Shown here: positions 1-6,402 of the stretch, piece after piece
Position numbering within the stretch: the first letter of the stretch is position 1
How the letters are laid out: every line of letters starts with the position of its first letter
DNA from: an uncultured Campylobacteraceae bacterium
Lineage (GTDB): Bacteria > Campylobacterota > Campylobacteria > Campylobacterales > Arcobacteraceae
Direction of reading: 5' to 3'
NCBI GenBank assembly: GCA_913057765.1
Contig: CAJXPH010000064.1
Coordinates: forward strand, 1 to 12,531
DNA length: 12,531 bases
The notes under the pieces: generated by a model
Told to the model about the DNA's origin: nothing
Databases searched by the model: none
The model's input: the letters and a program-made list of their open reading frames with translations, nothing else
Made by a program: the position numbers and the translations under genes

Positions 1-68
1 TTCAAGCAGAAGACGGCATACGAGATCCTCTCTGGTCTCGTGGGCTCGGAGATGTTTATAAGAGACAG
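1..68 (+). other. Illumina Nextera P7/i7 adaptor (non-biological)
   Basis: Bases 3-26 are the P7 flow-cell sequence, 27-34 an 8-base index (CCTCTCTG, which I recognise as Nextera N708), 35-49 the read-2 adaptor, and 50-68 the 19-bp Tn5 mosaic end with one mismatch (T instead of G at 56). This is library construct left on the contig. Natural sequence starts at 69. Confidence 0.98.
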
Positions 69-345
69 GTTAATAAATATTGCTTCTGAAAATGTAACAA
101 AAGCTTTTGATTATCCTGCAATTAAAAGTAGAGAATTAAAAGATGGAATAAAAAATAAAATCCGTGAAAAAGCAATTTTAAGTACAAAAGCAAGACTTGC
201 AGAACATCACAAAACTTTTGATAATTACACAGACGAAGAATTAGAAATAATTATTGCAGATGAAGAAATAAAAATTAAAGATGATTTAAAGACAAAAACA
301 TTAGTCGGTGCATTGGCAATTTTAGGTTTAGATTTTTTAATATAG
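69..345 (+). CDS. hypothetical protein, 5'-truncated (C-terminal fragment)
   Basis: This is the last 91 codons of a gene whose start lies outside the natural sequence. The open frame continues back into the adaptor, but those codons (including a GTG at 40 that could be mistaken for a start) are artificial, so no real start is visible. The fragment is charged and apparently helical, with many Lys and Glu residues (for example the stretch around DEELEIIIADEEIKIKDD). It ends in a short hydrophobic segment, LVGALAILGLDFLI, which could be a membrane anchor or an amphipathic tail. I recognise no family. The stop is followed after 10 bases by the next gene, whose ribosome site AAGGA (346-350) directly abuts this stop codon, so the two are probably co-transcribed. 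Confidence 0.6.
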
Positions 346-355
346 AAGGATTAGG

Positions 356-763
356 ATGTTTAAACAAGTAAAATCTGCACTTTTTTGGTATTATTTATAT
401 AAATTCAGAAAAAGAGTAATACTTATATCTTTTTTACTTATAATTGCATTATTTGCCAATGCAATTTATGATGATATAATTCAATATCTAACATTAAAAG
501 AAAAATTAGAATATTTAGAAATAGCAATACTTATTAAATGGTCTATAATAATTTTTAATATTTTGTTTTCAATTTCTCTTATACTTACGCTTTTTAAGTC
601 TTCTGAAACTAAAAAAGTAGAAAAAGAAGTTATTAAAAAAAATAAAAATAATGATATAATAAAAAATGATGGAAATAATTCTTCAAAACTTACAAAAAGA
701 GAAGAATCCTTTCTGAAAAAAGATTTATTAAAAAATAAAGCTGATACTTTAGTAGAAAGATAA
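356..763 (+). CDS. small membrane protein with two transmembrane helices
   Basis: This 135-aa protein is of unknown family. Two hydrophobic helices are clear, at about residues 21-43 and 56-80, separated by a short charged loop. The N-terminal 20 residues are aromatic and basic. From about residue 84 to the end there is a lysine-rich, apparently disordered tail (KKVEKEVIKKNKNND and onward), which by the positive-inside rule should lie in the cytoplasm along with the N-terminus. The start is supported by AAGGA ending 5 bases before the ATG. The gene sits 10 bases after the preceding gene and 6 bases before the histidine kinase gene, suggesting one operon. It could be a membrane partner for the soluble kinase that follows, but nothing in the sequence proves this. 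Confidence 0.72.
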   Translation: MFKQVKSALFWYYLYKFRKRVILISFLLIIALFANAIYDDIIQYLTLKEKLEYLEIAILIKWSIIIFNILFSISLILTLFKSSETKKVEKEVIKKNKNNDIIKNDGNNSSKLTKREESFLKKDLLKNKADTLVER

Positions 764-769
764 TAGATA

Positions 770-2332
770 ATGACCCAAGACGTTACTCAATTACAAATGA
801 TCGTTAAAGAACAAAAAAAAATGATAGATAATTTAGGTAAACACTATTTATCAATTTTTGAACATTCTAGAGTTGGAATAGTTTATATAAATACCAATGG
901 CACTTTTATTGAAGTAAATAGTAGTTTTTGTGAAATGCTAGGTTACTCTGAAAGTGAACTTCTTGAACTTACATTTAAAGATATAACACATAAAAATGAT
1001 TTAGAAAAAGACTTAATTGTTCACTCAAATTCACAAAAAGATGGAAGTGATAGTTTTACTTTAGAAAAAAGGTATTTAAGAAAAAATGGAGCAATTGTTT
1101 GGGCTGATATTTTTGTAAATCATATACGTGATAAAGATGATAATTGGATATATTCAATCGGAATTGTAAATAATATAACTGAAAGAAAAAAAATTCAAGA
1201 TACTATTTTAGAGCAAACAAAAACGATGCAGTTATATCTTGATTTAGTTGATGTAATGATAGTTGCTCTAAATAATCAAGGCAATATAACATTAGTAAAT
1301 AGAAAAACATGTGAGATTTTAGGATATGGAGAAGAATCAATTTTAGGCAAAAATTGGTTTAATAATTTTGTTTGTGTAAATGATAGAGAAGAGGCAATTG
1401 ATTTATATCTAAAAACAATTAATAAAGAAATAAATATTGTAGAAAAAGTACAATATTCTCTAATGTGTAAAAATGGTGATAGAAGAATGGTTCTTTGGCG
1501 TCGTGCCTATGTATATAATGATGAAAAAAGTATTTCTGGATTAATCTCTTCTGGTGAAGATATTACAGAGATACTTAAATTAGAAGAAGAAAATAAAAAA
1601 AGTGAACAAGCTCTTATTAATCAATCTAAAATGGCATCAATGGGTGAAATGCTTAGAAATATTGCTCACCAGTGGAGACAGCCATTAAGTACAATCTCAA
1701 CAGCTGCTTCTGGAATAAAAATACAAAAAGAGATGGGTGTTTTAGATGATAATGAATTTGATAATACTATGGATGCCATTGTAGATACAACACAATATTT
1801 ATCTCAAACAGTAAATGACTTTCAGAATTTTTTTAAAATGGATAGTGATATAAAAGAATTTTCTTGCAAAAATTTAGTTGAAAATATAAAGAATTTAATT
1901 TTATCAAGCTATAAATTAAATGATATTGAATTAATAATTGAGGAATATGAAACTTTTGTTTTCAAAGGTTTATATAATGAGTTTATTCAAGTAATTATAA
2001 ATATATTAAATAATGCAAAAGATGCTTTTGAGCATGGTAATCTAGAAAATAGGGTTGTTATTCTTTCCTCAAGTTTAGAAGAGGGCTGTTATACTCTTTA
2101 TATAAAAGATAACGCTGGTGGAATACCTGAAGATATTATGAATAGAATATTTGAACCATATTTCACAACAAAACACCAATCATTGGGAACGGGGATTGGT
2201 TTATATATGACTAAAGATATAATAGAAAATCATTTAGATGGAACAATATCAGTTTATAATGAAGAAGTGAAATATAAGAATACTATAAGAACAGGAGCAG
2301 TATTTAAGCTAAAAATACCAAATATTTTATAG
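770..2332 (+). CDS. soluble PAS-PAS sensor histidine kinase
   Basis: This 520-aa protein is a two-component sensor kinase that autophosphorylates on His and would pass the phosphate to a response regulator. It begins with a short helical segment, then PAS 1 (about 23-140, closing with NITERKK), PAS 2 (about 150-270, closing with DITEILK) and a coiled linker. The HisKA domain follows, with the H-box NIAHQWRQPLS and phospho-acceptor His300. The catalytic ATPase domain has N-box NILNNAKDAF (411-420), G1 DNAGG (447-451), F-box FEPYFTTK (461-468) and G2 GTGIGL (473-478). All key residues are present. There is no transmembrane segment and no receiver domain, so it should sense an internal signal. 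No haem- or flavin-binding PAS signature was obvious to me. It follows the small membrane protein gene by 6 bases with only a weak ribosome site (GAAAGA). No response regulator gene lies in the window, so its partner is unknown. Confidence 0.93.
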   Translation: MTQDVTQLQMIVKEQKKMIDNLGKHYLSIFEHSRVGIVYINTNGTFIEVNSSFCEMLGYSESELLELTFKDITHKNDLEKDLIVHSNSQKDGSDSFTLEKRYLRKNGAIVWADIFVNHIRDKDDNWIYSIGIVNNITERKKIQDTILEQTKTMQLYLDLVDVMIVALNNQGNITLVNRKTCEILGYGEESILGKNWFNNFVCVNDREEAIDLYLKTINKEINIVEKVQYSLMCKNGDRRMVLWRRAYVYNDEKSISGLISSGEDITEILKLEEENKKSEQALINQSKMASMGEMLRNIAHQWRQPLSTISTAASGIKIQKEMGVLDDNEFDNTMDAIVDTTQYLSQTVNDFQNFFKMDSDIKEFSCKNLVENIKNLILSSYKLNDIELIIEEYETFVFKGLYNEFIQVIINILNNAKDAFEHGNLENRVVILSSSLEEGCYTLYIKDNAGGIPEDIMNRIFEPYFTTKHQSLGTGIGLYMTKDIIENHLDGTISVYNEEVKYKNTIRTGAVFKLKIPNIL

Positions 2333-2336
2333 AAGT

Positions 2337-2359
2337 AAATAAATATTTTTTTATTTTTC
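2337..2359. terminator. possible A/T-only hairpin between convergent genes
   Basis: AAATAAA (2337-2343) can pair with TTTATTT (2350-2356), and the stem is followed by TTCTT-rich sequence. A second weak stem, CTAAAT/ATTTAG, lies at 2367-2384. Both sit in the 61-base gap between the kinase and the oppositely oriented mscS gene. With no G:C pairs in the first stem, function is doubtful. Confidence 0.2.
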
Positions 2360-2393
2360 TTGAATACTAAATATTAAAATTTAGACACAGAGT

Positions 2394-4220
2394 TTATACT
2401 AACTCTATATCTTTAGATTCATTTTTCATATGAAGCGTTTGTGTTGGATATGCAAAATCACAGTTATTTTTTTCTACTAACTCATGAATTTTAATTAAAA
2501 CATCTTCTTTTACCGTTAACCAATTTTCCCAATTAGGACTTCTTGAAAAACAATAAACAAGTATATTAATTGAGCTTGCATCATATTCATCTATAAAAAC
2601 TAAAAGAGTTCTTTTAACTCCATATAAATCTTCTTTCTTAATTGATTCAAATTTTTTAGTTTTATCGAGAGGTTCACTTTTACTTGTTGCAATTTGTGGA
2701 TGATTATTTAACATTTCGTAAATATCATTTTTTAAATTCACAATATCACTTATAGAGTTTTCATATGTAACTCCAAGTTTCATTTTAATTCTTCTACCAA
2801 TTCTTCTTTTAGAATAGTTTGTAATATTTGTATTAGCAAGTTCCGAATTTGGTACAGTAATCATTGCATTATCAAATGTTCTAATTCTAGTTGTTCTCAT
2901 TCTTATATCAACAACTGTTCCTTCAACATTACCTGTTTTTATCCAATCTCCTTGTGTAAAAGAGTTATCAGCCATAATACTCAATGAACCAAAGAAATTT
3001 GTAAGAGTATCTTTAGATGCTAAAGCAATGGCAATACCCCCAACTCCAAGTGATGCTGCAATTGCTTTTATATCAATGCCAAGTTGCGAAAATAGAAAAA
3101 GGATTACTAGCAAAATAAGAATTATTTTAATAATTCTTAATACAAATACAATCATTTCTCTTCGAACATTTGGATACTTAATAACTAAATGTTGTGCATA
3201 ATTTGAAATACTGTTAGTAAGAAGTGAGTACACAGCCCATGTAAATAATCCCATATAAAGAGTATTTATCCATGGAACAATAATATTTATTGTTTCAGTA
3301 TCTTTTACCAAAATATATAAAGAAATTTTTACTGCTAAAATGTAAAGTGCTAAAATAAGAGGTCTTTCTATTGACTTCTTAATATAATGATGAATACTTT
3401 CTTTTTCTTCTAAAGAATCAATTCTTTTAGTAAGTAATATATTAATAAACACAGTCAATAGAGTGATTATTCTTGTATTTAAAAGTCTGAAAAATAAAAT
3501 TATTAAAAGTACAACAATAATTTCACCAACAGAGAATTTCAAGTTATATTTAGTAAATTCAGAAATTGTAGAAATACCAGATTGATTATCAATAAGTTTT
3601 ATAAAAGATTGAAGATTAAATTTATCAATAAAAAAATTAGTTTTTCTGTATAAATTGATGTACTCAAGTAGATAATTAAGAGTAAATAATTGCTGACTAC
3701 TTTGATTTGTAAATCTTAAGTAGTTTTGAACGAATTCTTTTGAAATTTTATTATCTTTAGTTAATTCATCTTCATAAAAATCTTTATATTTAAAAGATTT
3801 ATCTTTTTCTAAAAGTTCTATATTATTTGATATTATATTTATAAAAAAGTCTTTATCTTTGAGTGATCTTTTTGCATATATGATATCAATTAATGTATTT
3901 TCAAATACTTGTTTTTCTTCTAAAAGAAGAAGCTTTATCTCATCTCTTTTCACTGCAGAAGAGTTGCCTTCTCGCTTGTTGATACTAATTCTACTTAATA
4001 AATAGTTTCTTTTTTTGTCATAGTCTTTATCTTCGTATTCTTCACTTAGATATTTCTCATTATTGATTTTTTTAACTACATCTTCTGCTATTAGTTGTTG
4101 TTCTTTTAGATGGTCATCTATATTTTTTTGTGTTGTATCTTCTTTTTGAACTTCTTGCGAAAAAAGGAATAAAGGAATAAATAGTATAAAAAAAAGTTTT
4201 TTAAAAAAAGAATTACTCAT
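2394..4220 (-). CDS. MscS-family mechanosensitive channel with periplasmic N-terminal domain
   Basis: This 608-aa inner-membrane channel is expected to open under membrane tension and release solutes during hypo-osmotic shock. It starts with a signal-like segment (about 6-21). A charged helical region of roughly 200 residues follows, probably periplasmic. Transmembrane helices lie at about 230-265, 287-304, 316-340 and 354-377. The MscS pore helix and start of the beta domain are unmistakable: a Gly/Ala-rich stretch at about 386-401 (SLGVGGIAIALASKDTL), then NFFGSLSIMADNSFTQGDWI and the NSELAN region (458-463). The C-terminal alpha/beta vestibule runs to the end. It is about twice the length of the 286-aa E. 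coli MscS because of the extra N-terminal domain and helices. On its own strand GGAG stands 5 bases before the ATG. It is transcribed divergently from the flavodoxin operon and convergently with the kinase. Confidence 0.93.
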   Translation of the reverse strand: MSNSFFKKLFFILFIPLFLFSQEVQKEDTTQKNIDDHLKEQQLIAEDVVKKINNEKYLSEEYEDKDYDKKRNYLLSRISINKREGNSSAVKRDEIKLLLLEEKQVFENTLIDIIYAKRSLKDKDFFINIISNNIELLEKDKSFKYKDFYEDELTKDNKISKEFVQNYLRFTNQSSQQLFTLNYLLEYINLYRKTNFFIDKFNLQSFIKLIDNQSGISTISEFTKYNLKFSVGEIIVVLLIILFFRLLNTRIITLLTVFINILLTKRIDSLEEKESIHHYIKKSIERPLILALYILAVKISLYILVKDTETINIIVPWINTLYMGLFTWAVYSLLTNSISNYAQHLVIKYPNVRREMIVFVLRIIKIILILLVILFLFSQLGIDIKAIAASLGVGGIAIALASKDTLTNFFGSLSIMADNSFTQGDWIKTGNVEGTVVDIRMRTTRIRTFDNAMITVPNSELANTNITNYSKRRIGRRIKMKLGVTYENSISDIVNLKNDIYEMLNNHPQIATSKSEPLDKTKKFESIKKEDLYGVKRTLLVFIDEYDASSINILVYCFSRSPNWENWLTVKEDVLIKIHELVEKNNCDFAYPTQTLHMKNESKDIELV

Positions 4221-4251
4221 AAAATCTCCATATTAATAAATTTAAAGACTT

Positions 4252-4257
4252 ATTATA
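4252..4257 (-). promoter_or_regulatory. likely -10 element for the mscS-type gene
   Basis: Read on the minus strand, this is a perfect TATAAT lying 32-37 bases upstream of the channel's ATG, in the 145-base divergent intergenic region. No clear -35 hexamer is visible, which is usual for vegetative promoters of Campylobacterota. Confidence 0.45.
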
Positions 4258-4284
4258 TGTAATATTTACTTATTACTTGTTTTA

Positions 4285-4299
4285 TGATAACAGTTCTCA
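4285..4299. promoter_or_regulatory. Fur-box-like dyad 1, upstream of DUF2325/flavodoxin operon
   Basis: TGATAACAGTTCTCA is a 7-1-7 dyad around A4292, with 6 of 7 positions self-complementary. It is close to the Fur consensus TGATAAT-N-ATTATCA. It lies 66 bases before the operon start and about 65 bases upstream of the divergent mscS-type gene, so it could affect either. The match is by eye; binding is inferred. Confidence 0.45.
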
Positions 4300-4336
4300 G
4301 TATTATAAAACTTTAAGTTTTCTAATGATAGTATTC

Positions 4337-4351
4337 TGATATTCATTATCA
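4337..4351. promoter_or_regulatory. Fur-box-like dyad 2, upstream of DUF2325/flavodoxin operon
   Basis: TGATATTCATTATCA matches the 7-1-7 Fur consensus (TGATAAT-N-ATTATCA) at 13 of 14 half-site positions, the best match in the window. It ends 14 bases before the ATG at 4366, just ahead of the ribosome site AAGGAA, a position suited to repression. A second dyad 38 bases upstream strengthens the case. Confidence 0.6.
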
Positions 4352-4365
4352 AAAAAGGAAATAAA

Positions 4366-4668
4366 ATGTCAATTTTAATAATCGGTGGAGATAAGATAGA
4401 AACAATAAAAGGAATACTTGCCGAACTTGGTGATTTTTCAATCACACATTGGGATACAAGAAAAAAATCTAGTTCATGTAGAAAAGACATACCTTTAAAT
4501 ACTGATTATGTGTTAATGCTAACAGATTTTCTAAATCATAATGCAATGTATAAATATAGAAAAGAAGCAAAAAAGAAAAATATACCTCTTATTTGTTCAA
4601 AAAGAAGTGCAAGTTCAGTTTATTGTGAAGTATGTAAGTTTTTAAAAATGAACACTTGTAAGGATTAA
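4366..4668 (+). CDS. DUF2325 family protein, cysteine-rich
   Basis: This 100-aa cytoplasmic protein resembles the DUF2325 family, a small alpha/beta fold of unknown biochemical role. The family-type features are the N-terminal strand and glycine loop (SILIIGGD, 2-9), a helix, a second strand leading to THWD (27-30), a central hydrophobic strand YVLMLTDFLNH with His58, then a basic helix and a strand NIPLIC. Five cysteines are striking for this length: C38, C77, C87, C90 and C98, the last three forming CxxC-x7-C near the C-terminus. They could bind a metal or an Fe-S cluster, but this is inference. The start is set by AAGGAA about 4 bases upstream. It is the first gene of a five-gene run ending in flavodoxin, with two Fur-like dyads in front, so an iron-response role is likely. 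Confidence 0.8.
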   Translation: MSILIIGGDKIETIKGILAELGDFSITHWDTRKKSSSCRKDIPLNTDYVLMLTDFLNHNAMYKYRKEAKKKNIPLICSKRSASSVYCEVCKFLKMNTCKD

Positions 4669-4671
4669 AAT

Positions 4672-4872
4672 ATGAGCGAAATTATAGTAAATGAAATTGG
4701 TAGGTTTAATAATTATAAATATGAACCTATGACGAATAGGATTGTTAATCTTAAAGGTATTTCAAATGCAGACTTAGATGAGTTCTTGGCAATTGCACAT
4801 ATCTTAGACTCTAATTACATTAAATATAAGTTTACAACTAATATTGATATTAGAATTTTGGGAAAAAAATAA
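4672..4872 (+). CDS. hypothetical protein, 66 aa
   Basis: This is a small soluble protein I do not recognise. It has no signal peptide, membrane helix or cysteine. It appears to combine short strands (EIIVNEIGRF near the start, YKFTTNIDIRIL near the end) with a helix in the middle (NADLDEFLAIAHIL). The ribosome site AAGGA lies inside the last codons of the DUF2325 gene, and only 3 bases separate the two genes, so translation is probably coupled. The next small gene starts 11 bases after its stop. Its placement inside the iron-type operon and tight packing argue that it is a real gene despite its size. Function unknown. Confidence 0.7.
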   Translation: MSEIIVNEIGRFNNYKYEPMTNRIVNLKGISNADLDEFLAIAHILDSNYIKYKFTTNIDIRILGKK

Positions 4873-4883
4873 AAAGGATAATT

Positions 4884-5060
4884 ATGTCAGATATAACAAT
4901 GAAAAAAGAGATTCGAGGTGTTATTAGAAATTCTGGATTTGAGGCTAATCCAAAAATGGTTTGTTCAATTGTAAAAATTATGAATATGAAATATTCTGAT
5001 GTTGACAATAAAAGAGTTGTATGTCTTGCGAATGAAATAATAAATGAGCAAGTAGTATGA
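4884..5060 (+). CDS. hypothetical protein, 58 aa
   Basis: This is a very small gene that a 60-codon cutoff would miss. It begins ATG TCA GAT ATA, preceded by a clear AAGGA (4874-4878) at good spacing, and ends in TGA at 5058-5060. The stop overlaps the next start in the classic ATGA arrangement, strong evidence that both are translated and coupled. The protein is basic, soluble and mostly helical, with two cysteines (C27 and C47) and no recognised domain. The segment NPKMVCSIVKIMNMKYSDVD suggests helices around a turn. Together with the 66-aa gene it fills the space between the DUF2325 and 250-aa genes with almost no non-coding sequence. Function unknown. Confidence 0.72.
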   Translation: MSDITMKKEIRGVIRNSGFEANPKMVCSIVKIMNMKYSDVDNKRVVCLANEIINEQVV

Positions 5061-5809
5061 AAAGAATAGGTTTTGATAAAAATACAGAATACCTTCCTTC
5101 TTTTGATAAGTTTCAATCTGTAGTTAACCAAAGAGTAATGTTTTTAAAATTCTTCAATCAAGAAGTATCTTGTAATTTAAAATTTTCAAAAGAAGAATTT
5201 AAAGCATGTAGAAAAGAAGGCTTATTTAATATTTTTGTGAAGAAAATATTCTCACACTTACTTTATAAAAATAACTACTCTACCTCTTTTAGATTAGATG
5301 TTGAAAAAAGTATAAAGATAAATAAATTTTTAAAAAAAGTAAATTCTGATATTAATTTTAGTTTTAAAAACTTTTCATTTTCAAATAAAAGCACTGATAT
5401 TAATATAGCAGTTAATTTAATAGATATTTTTGAAGAGTCAGGATGTTCTTTATATTTGGATGGAAATAAAATATTTAAGAACTTTGTATCGAATAAAATC
5501 ATTAAAAATAATGAAAGTAAAAAAATTGATGTTAATTATGATTCAATTGATATTGTTTCAGAAGAAAATTCATTTAGAACAAAAATTTTTACTTTTTGGG
5601 AGTTTATAAATTCTAAAAGTCTTCAAATTGATAAACATATACAACAAGCAGTCAATTGCATAAATAATGGCGATTTTAAACAGATTTATTTGGTATATCC
5701 AAAAAACGAAAACTTTGATAAACATATAAGAATTAGAACAGAAGGAATTACCTGTAGTGAATATGAAATAAAGTTAATTCCATATTCATTACGTTCAACA
5801 TTAAGATAA
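5057..5809 (+). CDS. hypothetical protein, 250 aa, in flavodoxin operon
   Basis: This soluble cytoplasmic protein has no signal peptide, membrane helix or motif that I recognise. It is rich in Lys, Asn, Phe and Ile. Segments such as INFSFKNFSFSNKSTDINIAV suggest beta strands, followed by a helix (FTFWEFINSKS onward) and a C-terminal strand pair (QIYLVYPKNEN and EYEIKLIPYS). Its start overlaps the previous stop by 4 bases (ATGA), so it is translationally coupled to the 58-aa protein. The flavodoxin gene follows after 12 bases. From memory, a protein of comparable size sits beside fldA in Campylobacter jejuni (the Cj1383c/Cj1384c neighbourhood). I could not check homology. A role in iron limitation or flavodoxin-linked electron transfer is inferred from position only. 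Confidence 0.78.
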   Translation: MKRIGFDKNTEYLPSFDKFQSVVNQRVMFLKFFNQEVSCNLKFSKEEFKACRKEGLFNIFVKKIFSHLLYKNNYSTSFRLDVEKSIKINKFLKKVNSDINFSFKNFSFSNKSTDINIAVNLIDIFEESGCSLYLDGNKIFKNFVSNKIIKNNESKKIDVNYDSIDIVSEENSFRTKIFTFWEFINSKSLQIDKHIQQAVNCINNGDFKQIYLVYPKNENFDKHIRIRTEGITCSEYEIKLIPYSLRSTLR

Positions 5810-5821
5810 GAAAGGAATAAA

Positions 5822-6313
5822 ATGAAAGCAATATTTTATGCAAGCAGTACCGGAAATACTGAAGAAGTTGCAGAAAAAATAAATGAAAAGTTAAGTGATT
5901 TTGAACTTATAGATATAGCAAATGATGGCGTTGATAAAATGAATGAATGTAAAACTATAATAATTGGTGTATCAACGTGGGGAGAAGGTGATTTACAAGA
6001 TGACTGGGAAGATTGTTTGGCTGATGTACAAGCTGTTGATTTTAGAGATAAAACTGTAGCCCTTTTCGGTTTAGGGGATCAAGATGGATATCCTGATGAA
6101 TTTGTTAATGCTTTGGGAATCATGTATGAAGAAATATCTTTAAAGGGTGCAAAAATTATTGGACATACTTCAACAGAAGGTTATGATCATGATGAATCAA
6201 AAGCAGAAATTGATGGGAGTTTTATAGGATTAGTTATTGATGAAGATAATCAATCAGAATTAACAGATGAAAGAATAACTAATTGGTGCTCAAGTATAAA
6301 TAGTCAAGTTTAG
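5822..6313 (+). CDS. fldA: long-chain flavodoxin
   Basis: This is a 163-aa FMN electron-transfer protein of the cytoplasm. In Campylobacterota, flavodoxin accepts electrons from pyruvate and 2-oxoglutarate oxidoreductases, and in many bacteria it replaces ferredoxin when iron is low. The phosphate-binding loop is ASSTGNTEE (7-15), the first isoalloxazine loop STWGEGD (51-57, with Trp53 expected to stack on FMN), and the second loop GLGDQDGYPDEF (83-94, with Tyr90 as the other stacking residue). Length and the insert at about 119-140 fit the long-chain class. Many acidic residues around the FMN site suit docking to basic partners. AGGA lies a few bases before the ATG. It is the last gene of the five-gene operon, and no strong terminator hairpin follows. 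Confidence 0.95.
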   Translation: MKAIFYASSTGNTEEVAEKINEKLSDFELIDIANDGVDKMNECKTIIIGVSTWGEGDLQDDWEDCLADVQAVDFRDKTVALFGLGDQDGYPDEFVNALGIMYEEISLKGAKIIGHTSTEGYDHDESKAEIDGSFIGLVIDEDNQSELTDERITNWCSSINSQV

Positions 6314-6317
6314 TTAT

Positions 6318-6342
6318 AATACTGATAACAGTTATTGATATT
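6318..6342. promoter_or_regulatory. extended Fur-like dyad upstream of the porin
   Basis: A 25-base imperfect dyad is centred on A6330, with 9 of 12 arm positions complementary. Its core, TGATAACAGTTATTG (6323-6337), resembles the other Fur-like boxes here. It starts 5 bases after the flavodoxin stop and ends about 24 bases before the likely porin -10. This is further upstream than expected for simple repression, so activation or a looped arrangement is possible. Confidence 0.4.
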
Positions 6343-6366
6343 ATTTATATTTAAGTTTACACAAGA

Positions 6367-6372
6367 TACAAT
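6367..6372 (+). promoter_or_regulatory. likely -10 element of the porin gene
   Basis: TACAAT (preceded by GA) fits a vegetative -10 hexamer 31-36 bases before the porin ATG, and the upstream 20 bases are T-rich. A strong ribosome site AAGGAGAA (6389-6396) follows. Transcription would start near 6379. Confidence 0.5.
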
Positions 6373-6402
6373 TCGTTTTTAAACACACAAGGAGAATTTC
6401 GA

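Noticed and set aside
40..68. Apparent start (GTG at 40) of the first gene
   Set aside because: These codons are Nextera adaptor sequence; the true N-terminus lies outside the natural sequence.
770..2332. Hybrid kinase or membrane-bound sensor
   Set aside because: The protein ends right after the ATPase domain with no receiver domain, and no hydrophobic stretch is long enough for a membrane helix.
4266..4490. Minus-strand open frame overlapping the DUF2325 start and its promoter
   Set aside because: It runs through the Fur-like dyads and antisense to a gene with a good ribosome site; it is a shadow frame with unusual composition.
4850..5131. Minus-strand open frame over the 58-aa and 250-aa genes
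   Set aside because: It is antisense to two coupled plus-strand genes with ribosome sites; its Phe/Ile-rich product is what the complement of Lys/Asn-rich coding sequence gives.
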